A stretch of DNA of 8,307 nt from Caryophanales bacterium UBA1719 (GTDB lineage: Bacteria; Bacillota_I; Bacilli_A; RFN20; CAG-826). Within the stretch, counting starts at the first letter, position 1. Each line of letters begins with the position of its first letter. Below, one piece after another: positions 1-5,447 of this stretch. The notes beneath the pieces were generated by a model, which saw only the letters and a program-made list of their open reading frames with translations, was not told where the DNA came from and made no database searches. The DNA lies in NCBI GenBank assembly GCA_002317145.1, contig DCIT01000054.1, forward strand, positions 305 through 8,611, read 5' to 3'. A program made the position numbers and the translations under genes.

Positions 1-612
1 GGATTCTCAATTAAAGATTATCAAGAGACTTGTAAGTTATTAGATAAGATAGATCAAGTAGGAATTATTGAGGTTAATATAAGTTGCCCAAATGTTCATA
101 ATGGTGGGATGGCGTTTGGAACTTCTGTTAAGAACGCAGTAGAAGTTACTAAAGCAGTTAAGAAAGTATGTAAGAAACCAGTATTTATTAAGCTATCTCC
201 TAATGTTACAGATATAGTAGAGATAGCTAAAGCTGTAGAGAAGGCTGGCGCGAATGGATTAGTGATATCTAATACTTTCTTAGGTATGCGTATATCTTTA
301 GTTAATAAGAAACCTATAATCGCGAATAAAGTAGGAGGATATTCTGGTCCAGGAGTATTCCCAATGGTATTAAGAATGGTGTATCAAGTATATGAGAATG
401 TTAAGATACCTATTATTGGATGTGGTGGAGTATCTACCACTAATGATGTAATAGAGATGATGTTAGCAGGTGCTACTGCCGTAGAAATAGGATCTGCTAA
501 TTTAGTAGATCCATATATCTGTAAGAAGATAATTACTGAATTACCTAAAGTAATGAAGAAATATAAGATAACTGATTTAAGTAAAATAATAGGAGGAGCG
601 CATCATGGCTAA
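1..612 (+). CDS. pyrD: Dihydroorotate dehydrogenase, class 1B catalytic subunit (5' end outside window)
   Basis: This flavoenzyme oxidises dihydroorotate to orotate, the fourth step of UMP synthesis, in the cytoplasm. The reading frame is open from base 1, so the methionine at 109 is internal and about a third of the protein lies upstream. Visible residues 25-30 read VNISCP: the cysteine (residue 29 of the visible part) is the catalytic base typical of class 1 enzymes. KLSPNVTDI and the C-terminal IIGCGGV and AVEIGSAN segments are the FMN phosphate-binding loops of the TIM barrel. The closeness to Bacillus-type PyrD (class 1B) implies an NAD-linked partner, PyrK, which is probably encoded upstream; this is inferred, not seen. 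The last 8 bases overlap pyrF, which points to translational coupling. Family assignment is secure; the subclass is likely. Confidence 0.95.
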   Translation, partial: GFSIKDYQETCKLLDKIDQVGIIEVNISCPNVHNGGMAFGTSVKNAVEVTKAVKKVCKKPVFIKLSPNVTDIVEIAKAVEKAGANGLVISNTFLGMRISLVNKKPIIANKVGGYSGPGVFPMVLRMVYQVYENVKIPIIGCGGVSTTNDVIEMMLAGATAVEIGSANLVDPYICKKIITELPKVMKKYKITDLSKIIGGAHHG

Positions 613-1318
613 AGATGTAATTATTGCATTAGATTTTTCAACTAAAGAAGAAGTATTTAAGTTCTTAGATTTATTTAAGAACATCAATAGAAAACCATTT
701 ATTAAAATAGGAATGGAGTTATTTTATGCTTGTGGACCTTCAATAGTTAAAGAAATAAAACAAAGAGGACATAAGATATTCTTAGATTTAAAACTACATG
801 ATATTCCTAATACCGTTACCAAGGCAATGAAAGTATTATCTAATCTAGATGTTGATATGACTAACTGCCACGCTGGTGGAGGTAGACTAATGATGGAAGG
901 AGCAATTAAAGGATTAACGAAAGTTGATGGTAGTAGACCTATATTAATCGCTGTTACTCAATTAACCTCTACTGATCAAAATACATTAGAGAAAGATTTA
1001 TTAATTAATAAAGATATTAAAGATGTAGTAATGCATTATGCTTATAACTCTAAACTAGCAGGATTAGATGGAGTAGTATGCTCCCCATTAGAGGCTAAAG
1101 CTGTTCATGATAGATGTGGTAATAATTTCTTAACTGTTACTCCGGGAGTAAGATTTGCTGATAATGATAAAGGTGATCAAAAAAGAGTCATGACTCCAGA
1201 GGAAGCGAGAATTATAGGATCAGATTATATCGTTGTTGGTAGACCAATAACTCAATCATCTGATCCAGTAAATGCTTATAGAAGATGTATTAAAGAATTC
1301 TTAGAGGAGGATTTATAA
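605..1318 (+). CDS. pyrF: Orotidine 5'-phosphate decarboxylase
   Basis: It decarboxylates OMP to UMP, the last step of de novo pyrimidine synthesis. The 237 residues match the usual length of the bacterial short form. The catalytic tetrad region DLKLHDIPNT (residues 61-70) supplies Asp61, Lys63 and Asp66. IALDF near the N-terminus (Asp10) and the late TPGVRF and IVVGRPIT segments form the phosphate-binding end of the barrel. The ATG at 605 sits inside the end of pyrD, 8 bases after a strong AGGAGG (591-596), so start choice is firm. It is the second visible gene of the pyr operon. No oddities were seen. Confidence 0.97.
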   Translation: MAKDVIIALDFSTKEEVFKFLDLFKNINRKPFIKIGMELFYACGPSIVKEIKQRGHKIFLDLKLHDIPNTVTKAMKVLSNLDVDMTNCHAGGGRLMMEGAIKGLTKVDGSRPILIAVTQLTSTDQNTLEKDLLINKDIKDVVMHYAYNSKLAGLDGVVCSPLEAKAVHDRCGNNFLTVTPGVRFADNDKGDQKRVMTPEEARIIGSDYIVVGRPITQSSDPVNAYRRCIKEFLEEDL

Positions 1319-1322
1319 ATAT

Positions 1323-1964
1323 ATGAATAACATAGAAAGATTAATTGCTAAAGACTTATTATCAATTAAAGCGGTATTCTTCTCTCCAGATAAACCATTT
1401 ACCTGGGCGAGTGGAATTAAGTCTCCTGTTTACTGCGATAATCGTTTAACATTAACCTCACCTAAGGTGAGATTAGATGTTGAAAACTCTATCGCCGAAA
1501 CAATTAAAAGAGAATATCCAGATGTAGAAGTGCTTATGGGTACATCTACTGCTGGTATAGCGCATGCTGCTATAGCAGGACATATTCTTAATTTACCAAT
1601 GGGATATGTGCGTAGTGGAGCGAAAGATCATGGCAGAGGTAATCAAATAGAAGGAAGATTAGAGAAAGGTCAAAAGGTTGTAGTAGTAGAAGATTTAATT
1701 TCTACTGGTGGATCTTGTATTGAAGTAGTTAATGTCTTAAGAGAATATGGAGCGAATGTTCTTGGTATCGTCTCTATATTTACTTATGGTATGAAGAAGG
1801 GATTAGAAAGACTAAAAGAAGCGAATGTTCGTAATGTATCATTAACTAATTTTGATGTTATTGCTGAAGTCGCTGCAGAAGAAAATTATATTAAAATAGA
1901 AGATATAACTAGATTAAAAAAGTTTAGGGATAATCCAAGTGATGAAAGTTGGATTAAGAAATAA
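1323..1964 (+). CDS. pyrE: Orotate phosphoribosyltransferase
   Basis: It joins orotate to PRPP to make OMP, the substrate of the PyrF encoded just upstream. The 213 residues align by eye over their whole length with the Bacillus-type enzyme (FTWASGIKSPVYCDNR near residues 26-41, SLT and SIFTYG later). The 13-residue PRPP-binding motif VVVVEDLISTGGS is complete at residues 119-131, and the flexible-loop segment KDHGRGNQIEG follows residue 100. The start codon lies four bases after the pyrF stop. Its ribosome-binding site GAGGAGG (1304-1310) is inside the end of pyrF. Co-expression and coupling with pyrF are therefore expected. Confidence 0.97.
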   Translation: MNNIERLIAKDLLSIKAVFFSPDKPFTWASGIKSPVYCDNRLTLTSPKVRLDVENSIAETIKREYPDVEVLMGTSTAGIAHAAIAGHILNLPMGYVRSGAKDHGRGNQIEGRLEKGQKVVVVEDLISTGGSCIEVVNVLREYGANVLGIVSIFTYGMKKGLERLKEANVRNVSLTNFDVIAEVAAEENYIKIEDITRLKKFRDNPSDESWIKK

Positions 1965-1967
1965 TTT

Positions 1968-3041
1968 ATGAAGCATTTATTAAATATATTAGATTTATCC
2001 ACTAAAGAGATTTATGAGCTTATTAAAGTCAGTAATCATATCGCACGTAATCCCAAAAGATATCAAAATATTTGCGCGCATAAACAATTAGCAACTCTCT
2101 TTTTTGAACCATCGACAAGAACTAGATTATCATTTGAATCGGCGATGCTTTCTTTAGGTGGACAAGTATTAGGATTTTCAAATGCTAATGCTAGTTCTAC
2201 TGCGAAAGGAGAAAGTGTAAGAGATACGATTAAAGTTGTATCAGGATATGTTGATATTATCGCTATGAGACATCCAAAAGAAGGAGCGCCTTATGTTGGA
2301 GTAGAGACCACACAAGTTCCTTTAATTAACGCTGGTGATGGTGGACATTTTCATCCTACTCAAACTTTAGCGGATTTAGCGACTATCTATAATGAAGCAG
2401 GTAGATTAGATAATTTAGTAATTGGTGTATGCGGTGATTTAAAATATGGTCGCACAGTTCATTCATTAATTGGAGCGATGTCCCGTTATAAAAATATTTC
2501 TTTTGTCTTAATATCTCCTGATGAATTAAAGATTCCTGAATTTGTAAAAAAAGATATATTAGACAAAAATCATATTCCGTATAAAGAAGTAACTTCTTTA
2601 GAGGATTCCATCTCTAAACTAGATATTCTTTATATGACTAGAATTCAAAAAGAAAGATTCTTAGATATTAAACAATTTGATCGTTTAAAAGATTCTTATG
2701 TCTTAGATGTTAAGAAGATGAAGAACGCGAAGAAAAGTATGAAGGTTCTTCATCCTTTACCTCGCGTTAATGAAATAGCGGTGGAAGTAGATAAAGATCC
2801 ACGTGCAGTTTATTTTAAACAAACAGTATATGGTAAGTATATGCGTATGGCATTAATTCTTAAATTACTTAAAGAAAAGAAGAAACCTTCTAATATAAAA
2901 ATAAAAGATACACATATATCAACTAAGAGATGTTCTAATCCACATTGTATTTCTTTAGTCGAACAAGAGTTAGAGGCTAAAGTATATAAAGACGAAAATA
3001 AAATAGTGCGTTGCGCTTATTGCGATGCTGAAATAGATTAA
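1968..3041 (+). CDS. pyrB: Aspartate carbamoyltransferase with fused PyrI-type zinc hairpin
   Basis: It condenses carbamoyl phosphate with aspartate, the committed step of pyrimidine synthesis. Residues 1 to about 301 are a full catalytic chain. STRTR at 49-53 binds carbamoyl phosphate. Lys80 in AKGES is the lysine lent to the neighbouring active site. HPTQ at 129-132, TRIQKER at 224-230 and HPLPR at 262-266 complete the site. A linker of roughly 20 lysine-rich residues follows. Residues 322-352 carry CSNPHC and CAYC (Cys322, 327, 349, 352), the zinc-binding pattern of the C-terminal domain of the separate regulatory chain PyrI. The nucleotide-binding allosteric domain of PyrI is absent, so ATP/CTP control of the E. 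coli kind is not expected; that is inference. No good Shine-Dalgarno is seen, but the start lies 3 bases after the pyrE stop, so translation is probably coupled. Confidence 0.95.
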   Translation: MKHLLNILDLSTKEIYELIKVSNHIARNPKRYQNICAHKQLATLFFEPSTRTRLSFESAMLSLGGQVLGFSNANASSTAKGESVRDTIKVVSGYVDIIAMRHPKEGAPYVGVETTQVPLINAGDGGHFHPTQTLADLATIYNEAGRLDNLVIGVCGDLKYGRTVHSLIGAMSRYKNISFVLISPDELKIPEFVKKDILDKNHIPYKEVTSLEDSISKLDILYMTRIQKERFLDIKQFDRLKDSYVLDVKKMKNAKKSMKVLHPLPRVNEIAVEVDKDPRAVYFKQTVYGKYMRMALILKLLKEKKKPSNIKIKDTHISTKRCSNPHCISLVEQELEAKVYKDENKIVRCAYCDAEID

Positions 3042-3048
3042 TTAAATA

Positions 3049-3696
3049 TTATTTAGAAGCATTAACTTCTTTAGGTTGTTCTTGTTTAACTAAGTTTAAA
3101 TAGAAATTATATTTAGCTTGATTGATTTTAGGCATGACCCATAATCCTAAAATTCCTAATGTTAAGACTACTAACAAGATCCATCCAATATAAGAGATTT
3201 CTAAACAGAATAGTTTTCCTTTATTTCCGTTCATTAATTGTCTAGATTTAGTTATCGCATCATTACTAGATATATTAGGATCATCATAAGATATATATTC
3301 CGCCATAGAGTAGGAATAAGATTTAATGATTCCAGGAACAACTAATAATAAACTCCATAAGAAGATAAAGATAAATTTTAATGCTGTAACTATAAATGCT
3401 TGAGAGAATCTTTTAAAACCAGAAAAGACATCATTTATTTCTGGGCTTTGATCTTTATAGACTTTTTGAGCTACATTAATAAATGAAAATTCAAATGGTC
3501 CAGCAATAATAATTGTCGCGACAGACATTAATGTTCCAAATATTCCTATAAGAACAGGATTTCTAGTTAAACGAATTAATCCAAGTAATCCAATTACTAA
3601 CGCAATTAACTCTAATACTAATTGGATAATTATTAATTCACCAGTATATTTTTGACATTGATCACTAGCTAGTTTTCTATAATCTTTAGCGTGCAT
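3049..3696 (-). CDS. DUF975 family integral membrane protein
   Basis: A 215-residue membrane protein of unknown function. The family-typical core is visible: VVPGIIKSYSYSMAEYI at about 119-135, a short soluble stretch with ITKSRQLMNGNKGKLF (148-163), then a GW-containing helix ending LWVMPK. Hydrophobic segments lie at about residues 21-41, 48-68, 100-122 and 164-188, so four or more membrane spans are likely. No signal peptide or catalytic motif is visible. The start is fixed by AAGGAGA (3710-3704) seven bases upstream. Its stop is only 7 bases from the pyrB stop on the other strand, and I see no terminator between these convergent genes. It lies downstream of tRNA-Gly but appears to have its own promoter. 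Confidence 0.8.
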   Translation of the reverse strand: MHAKDYRKLASDQCQKYTGELIIIQLVLELIALVIGLLGLIRLTRNPVLIGIFGTLMSVATIIIAGPFEFSFINVAQKVYKDQSPEINDVFSGFKRFSQAFIVTALKFIFIFLWSLLLVVPGIIKSYSYSMAEYISYDDPNISSNDAITKSRQLMNGNKGKLFCLEISYIGWILLVVLTLGILGLWVMPKINQAKYNFYLNLVKQEQPKEVNASK

Positions 3697-3703
3697 AATT
3701 TAA

Positions 3704-3729
3704 TCTCCTTAAATATCTTATTAATTATA
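3704..3729 (-). promoter_or_regulatory. -10 element and ribosome-binding site of the DUF975 gene
   Basis: A perfect TATAAT reads on the minus strand at 3729-3724. The Shine-Dalgarno AAGGAGA is at 3710-3704. Together they give a leader of about 20 bases. The -35 region (around 3752-3747, TTATTT) is poor and overlaps the tail of the tRNA terminator, so promoter strength is uncertain. Confidence 0.5.
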
Positions 3730-3746
3730 CTCCCTATTTATATATA

Positions 3747-3772
3747 AAATAAAAATCCTCCAACTGGAGGAT
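3747..3772 (-). terminator. Rho-independent terminator of tRNA-Gly
   Basis: On the minus strand ATCCTCC (3772-3766) pairs with GGAGGAT (3761-3755) around the loop AGTT, followed by a T-rich tract (3754-3747). The 7-bp stem lies 11 bases past the tRNA 3' end and separates tRNA-Gly from the DUF975 gene. Confidence 0.85.
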
Positions 3773-3783
3773 AAATTTATATC

Positions 3784-3857
3784 TGGAGCAGGTGACGGGA
3801 ATCGGACCCGCATAGCTACCTTGGCAAGGTAGTGTTCTACCACTGAACTACACCTGC
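3784..3857 (-). tRNA. tRNA-Gly(GCC), CCA encoded
   Basis: A full 74-base cloverleaf can be drawn. The acceptor stem is GCAGGTG/CACCTGC with discriminator T and an encoded CCA (3786-3784). The D arm is GTTC/GAAC with loop AGTGGTA, so G18-G19 are present. The anticodon stem is CTACC/GGTAG with loop TTGCCAA, giving anticodon GCC (3825-3823). The variable loop has 4 bases, and the T stem GCGGG/CCCGT contains one G-U pair. It decodes GGC and GGT. The oddity is the T loop, which reads TCCGATT: position 55, nearly always U (modified to pseudouridine), is C here (base 3805). The gene has its own promoter and terminator. It is probably functional because all stems are intact. Confidence 0.97.
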
Positions 3858-3876
3858 ACTTTTTGAGTGCCGTTAT

Positions 3877-3906
3877 ATTATATATTATCTATTAATAATT
3901 ATTCAA
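3877..3906 (-). promoter_or_regulatory. Promoter of tRNA-Gly
   Basis: TTGAAT (3906-3901) and a perfect TATAAT (3882-3877) are separated by 18 bases on the minus strand. The predicted start is about 3870, some 13 bases before the mature tRNA 5' end. The -35 lies 7 bases beyond the terminator of the preceding small RNA. Confidence 0.65.
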
Positions 3907-3913
3907 ACTTTTT

Positions 3914-3938
3914 AAAAAAGCTCCCTTATTGGCGGAGC
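3914..3938 (-). terminator. Terminator of sRNA-2
   Basis: GCTCC (3938-3934) pairs with GGAGC (3924-3920) around a 9-base loop, followed by six T residues on the minus strand (3919-3914). Confidence 0.85.
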
Positions 3939-3989
3939 AACCATAATAAATTTCCCGCATTTACAGCTGGGGGTCACTGACCTTTCGGT
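3914..3989 (-). ncRNA. Small structured RNA, second of two tandem copies (sRNA-2), family unknown
   Basis: A predicted RNA of about 76 bases with its own promoter and Rho-independent terminator. Read on the minus strand it starts near ACCGAAAGGT, a short stem capped by a GAAA tetraloop, continues with CAGTGACCCCCAGCTG and a GCGGG segment, and ends in the terminator. It differs from sRNA-1 by six substitutions and one extra base, in the terminator loop. It contains no ORF of note. GCGGG (3957-3953) can pair with TCCGC just before and within the terminator, which would compete with the terminator stem. I do not recognise it as a known riboswitch, T-box, SRP RNA, 6S RNA or tmRNA. Being next to toxN invites an antitoxin role, but this is inference only. 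Confidence 0.6.
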
Positions 3990-3995
3990 ATTTAT

Positions 3996-4024
3996 ATTAT
4001 TACATTGCTGTTACTTTATAGCAA
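3996..4024 (-). promoter_or_regulatory. Extended -10 promoter of sRNA-2
   Basis: On the minus strand TTGCTA (4024-4019) and AATAAT (4001-3996) are exactly 17 bases apart. The -10 is preceded by TGT (4004-4002), the extended -10 signature. The same three elements with the same spacing recur in front of sRNA-1, while the spacer sequence differs. The predicted start is about 3989. Confidence 0.65.
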
Positions 4025-4025
4025 C

Positions 4026-4049
4026 AAAAAAGCTCCCTTTTGGCGGAGC
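4026..4049 (-). terminator. Terminator of sRNA-1 (probably also ends toxN mRNA)
   Basis: GCTCC (4049-4045) pairs with GGAGC (4036-4032) around an 8-base loop, followed by six T residues (4031-4026) on the minus strand. The toxin gene has no other terminator downstream. Confidence 0.85.
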
Positions 4050-4100
4050 AACCATTATAAACTTCCCGCACTTGCAGCTGAGGATCACTGACCTTTCGGT
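4026..4100 (-). ncRNA. Small structured RNA, first of two tandem copies (sRNA-1), family unknown
   Basis: A predicted RNA of about 75 bases starting near 4100 and ending in a T6 tract at 4026. It is a near copy of sRNA-2: ACCGAAAGGTCAGTGA is identical, the middle differs at a few sites, and TGGTTGCTCCGCCAA plus the terminator stem is identical. Its promoter begins four bases past the stop codon of the ToxN-like toxin. Any toxin mRNA reading out of 4140 would therefore carry this RNA as its 3' end and stop at its terminator. The high identity argues for recent duplication or selection on the RNA. The variable sites are mostly transitions: C/U before and G/A after the conserved AA at about 4069-4066, and G/A at 4058. 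Function is unknown. Confidence 0.6.
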
Positions 4101-4106
4101 GTATTT

Positions 4107-4135
4107 ATTATTACACAAAACTATTTAATTAGCAA
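4107..4135 (-). promoter_or_regulatory. Extended -10 promoter of sRNA-1
   Basis: TTGCTA (4135-4130), a 17-base spacer ending in TGT (4115-4113), then AATAAT (4112-4107) on the minus strand. The design is identical to the sRNA-2 promoter. The predicted start is about 4100. Confidence 0.65.
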
Positions 4136-4139
4136 TATA

Positions 4140-4637
4140 CTAAAGGTTGTATCTTTTAATAATATATTTTTCTATTTTTCTGAAGGGTAAAACTATTTTA
4201 TTATTTTTGGTTTGATATACTTTTAGAGCTGCTTCGGTTATTTCGCCAATATTCTTTTGGATCCATTTAAATTCTGATAATAAGAGATTCTTATAGTTTT
4301 CATCTCTAATATATTTTAAATCAAAGTGTTTAATGAACTTATTTGGAACAGGTATCATGCAATTTAAAATGATTTTTCCTATTATTTTTTTATTATTAAT
4401 ATCATGATCTATTATTCTTAAAACAAAAGGTGAACTCTTCTTTGGCAGTCCTTTCAAATCATAATCATAATTTTTTGGTGATGAAAATGGTGCGTAATAA
4501 GAAAATTTTTTAATTTGCAAAATTATACCCACATATTTTCTTGAATGTTTTGAATAGATGTTTGAACATTTCATTACATGTGGAAAAGTCTTTCTTAATC
4601 TTTCGATATATTCATTTTTAATTTCGACTATTTCCAT
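4140..4637 (-). CDS. ToxN/AbiQ-family type III toxin, endoribonuclease
   Basis: A 165-residue protein that I assign to the ToxN/AbiQ family, whose members are sequence-specific endoribonucleases held inactive by a pseudoknotted RNA antitoxin and often act in phage abortive infection. Family landmarks in order: N-terminal VEIKNEYIERLRK; KYVGIILQI at 34-42; the active-site segment YAPFSSPK at 48-55 (Ser52, Ser53, Lys55 in place of the TSPK of ToxN); and MIPVP at 94-98. A helical C-terminal half follows, with EFKWIQKNIGEI at 122-133. Length is typical. The start fits the family N-terminus, but no Shine-Dalgarno lies near it (AAGGA is about 20 bases away, at the terminator), so translation may be weak. 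The stop is TAG. A promoter and a terminator precede it, as in type III loci, but no repeat array does. Confidence 0.85.
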   Translation of the reverse strand: MEIVEIKNEYIERLRKTFPHVMKCSNIYSKHSRKYVGIILQIKKFSYYAPFSSPKNYDYDLKGLPKKSSPFVLRIIDHDINNKKIIGKIILNCMIPVPNKFIKHFDLKYIRDENYKNLLLSEFKWIQKNIGEITEAALKVYQTKNNKIVLPFRKIEKYIIKRYNL

Positions 4638-4650
4638 AATTTTGACAGTT

Positions 4651-4681
4651 AAAAAAATCCTTCGTGTTTATCCTAACACGA
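4651..4681 (-). terminator. Terminator/attenuator between promoter and toxN
   Basis: On the minus strand TCGTGTT (4681-4675) pairs with AACACGA (4668-4662) around a 6-base loop. AGGA and then seven T residues (4657-4651) follow. A terminator in this place is the hallmark of type III toxin loci, where it lets a little readthrough into the toxin gene. Confidence 0.7.
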
Positions 4682-4710
4682 CTTATATATGCTGGAGTGC
4701 CAAAATTTTT
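4651..4710 (-). ncRNA. Short leader RNA at the ToxI position (candidate antitoxin, single unit)
   Basis: The transcript from the toxN promoter to the terminator is only about 60 bases, with about 28 bases before the terminator hairpin. No direct repeats are visible, unlike known ToxI arrays. An H-type pseudoknot can be drawn: GGCAC (4701-4697) with GTGTT (4679-4675), and TCC (4695-4693) with GGA (4660-4658). It would compete with the terminator stem. I put this forward only as a candidate. Confidence 0.3.
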
Positions 4711-4715
4711 GCTAG

Positions 4716-4745
4716 ATTATACCGCGCCTTTTCCGCCAATCGCAA
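4716..4745 (-). promoter_or_regulatory. Promoter of the toxin locus
   Basis: TTGCGA (4745-4740), an 18-base spacer and a perfect TATAAT (4721-4716) on the minus strand. The -35 and spacer lie inside the end of the sugar transferase gene, and the -10 contains its TAA stop codon. The predicted start is about 4709. Confidence 0.6.
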
Positions 4746-5346
4746 CAAAGAAAGTTTTAAATAAAATCTGAGTATCTAACTTAAGTGATCTATTAATAAC
4801 GTAATAGCATTCTAGATCCACTCTTTTAGAATAATCAGTAATAGAACTTCTACCATTAACCGCCCAATAACCTGTTAATCCAGGACGAACATCAAATATT
4901 ACTTCTCTATTATTCCAAAGCATTTCATATTCTTTTGTCACTATAGGACGAGGCCCTACAAATGACATATCTCCTTTAAGAATATTAAGTAATTGAGGTA
5001 ATTCATCTAAAGATGTCTTACGCATAATCTTTCCCCATTTCGTGGTTCTAGGATCATCTCTTAATTTAAAAGATTTAATATATTCTTTATATTCTTTAGG
5101 AGTTAATATTTCTTCTATTGGACGGCAATCCTTAAACATACTTCTAAATTTTATTACTTTAATGATTCTTTTATTCTTCCCGTATCTTTCATCTAAGAAG
5201 AATGCTGGTCCTCTAGATGTACATACAGTAATAATCCCTAGAATAATCATTAAAGGTAATAAAATAATTAATAACAAAAAGGATAAACATATATCAAATG
5301 TTCTTTTTATAAATCTATATCCTTTTTGCTTATTATTTGAGTTCAT
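4717..5346 (-). CDS. Polyprenyl-phosphate sugar phosphotransferase (bacterial sugar transferase family)
   Basis: It transfers a sugar-1-phosphate from a nucleotide sugar to undecaprenyl phosphate, the first membrane step of exopolysaccharide, capsule or O-antigen-like repeat synthesis. The 209 residues are the short, catalytic-core-only form. KRTFDIC (14-20) precedes one hydrophobic membrane segment at about 18-42. KFRSM follows at 66-70, then DDPRTTKWGKIMRKTSLDELPQ (97-118) with the catalytic Asp114-Glu115 pair. GDMSFVGPRP is at 125-134 and RPGLTGYWAVNGR at 154-166. The C-terminus, DLECYYVINRSLKLDTQILFKT then GGKGA, is complete, so it is not truncated. The sugar cannot be told. No other polysaccharide genes are in the window, so it stands alone here. 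No clear Shine-Dalgarno precedes the start. It diverges from the Fic gene across a shared inverted repeat. Confidence 0.93.
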   Translation of the reverse strand: MNSNNKQKGYRFIKRTFDICLSFLLLIILLPLMIILGIITVCTSRGPAFFLDERYGKNKRIIKVIKFRSMFKDCRPIEEILTPKEYKEYIKSFKLRDDPRTTKWGKIMRKTSLDELPQLLNILKGDMSFVGPRPIVTKEYEMLWNNREVIFDVRPGLTGYWAVNGRSSITDYSKRVDLECYYVINRSLKLDTQILFKTFFVAIGGKGAV

Positions 5347-5412
5347 TGTTAAACTTTATCTATTTTATCAGTGATATTGATAAATTAAAACATAAATCGA
5401 TAAGCTATATTT

Positions 5413-5442
5413 ATTATATTGGAGTTGTATACAAAGTGTAGA
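5413..5442 (-). promoter_or_regulatory. Probable promoter of the sugar transferase gene
   Basis: A perfect TATAAT at 5418-5413 lies 18 bases from a weak -35, TCTACA (5442-5437), on the minus strand. The -35 lies within the inverted repeat at 5423-5447. The predicted leader is about 60 bases. Confidence 0.45.
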
Positions 5443-5447
5443 CAACT
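5423..5447. promoter_or_regulatory. Inverted repeat, candidate operator between divergent genes
   Basis: A 25-base imperfect palindrome with arms AGTTGT-TACA and TGTA-ACAACT; 10 of 12 arm positions are symmetric. It covers the -35 elements of both the leftward and the rightward promoter, so one bound protein could control both genes. The binding protein is unknown. The Bro-N-like part of the adjacent Fic protein is one possibility. Confidence 0.6.

Larger units (their letters stand above)
3914..4135 (-). repeat. Tandem direct duplication, unit about 111 bases
   Basis: Two head-to-tail units, 3914-4024 and 4026-4135, each contain promoter, RNA and terminator. Equivalent elements are 111-112 bases apart. 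Identity is high from -10 to terminator (3914-4004 against 4026-4115) but lost in the promoter spacers, apart from the conserved TTGCTA. The conserved block thus coincides with the transcribed unit and its promoter signals. Confidence 0.9.

Noticed and set aside
109..612. pyrD starting at the methionine at base 109
   Set aside because: The frame is open to base 1 and encodes conserved class 1B sequence, including the catalytic cysteine, upstream of this methionine.
3042..3048. Shared terminator between convergent pyrB and the DUF975 gene
   Set aside because: The seven-base gap and adjoining bases are AT-rich but form no GC stem with a T tract.
4001..4024. Short inverted repeat TTGCT/AGCAA between the two small RNAs
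   Set aside because: A five-base stem whose one arm is the -35 box of sRNA-2, and the partner arm is not present upstream of sRNA-1.
3914..4100. T-box or known riboswitch
   Set aside because: No T-box core, and no motif of the riboswitch classes I can recall; each copy is followed only by another unit with its own promoter.
3914..4135. CRISPR array
   Set aside because: Only two units, each with promoter and terminator signals, with no short repeats or unique spacers and no cas genes.
4682..4705. Similarity of the toxN leader (CTCCAGC) to the middle of the small RNAs (CCCCAGC)
   Set aside because: The match is about seven bases and could be chance, so I do not use it to link the two.
4558..4764. 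Small plus-strand frame over the start of toxN
   Set aside because: It is antisense to toxN and the sugar transferase end, with no ribosome-binding site or recognisable protein; other short opposite-strand frames at 5042, 6077, 6656, 7216, 7848 and 8080 were rejected likewise.
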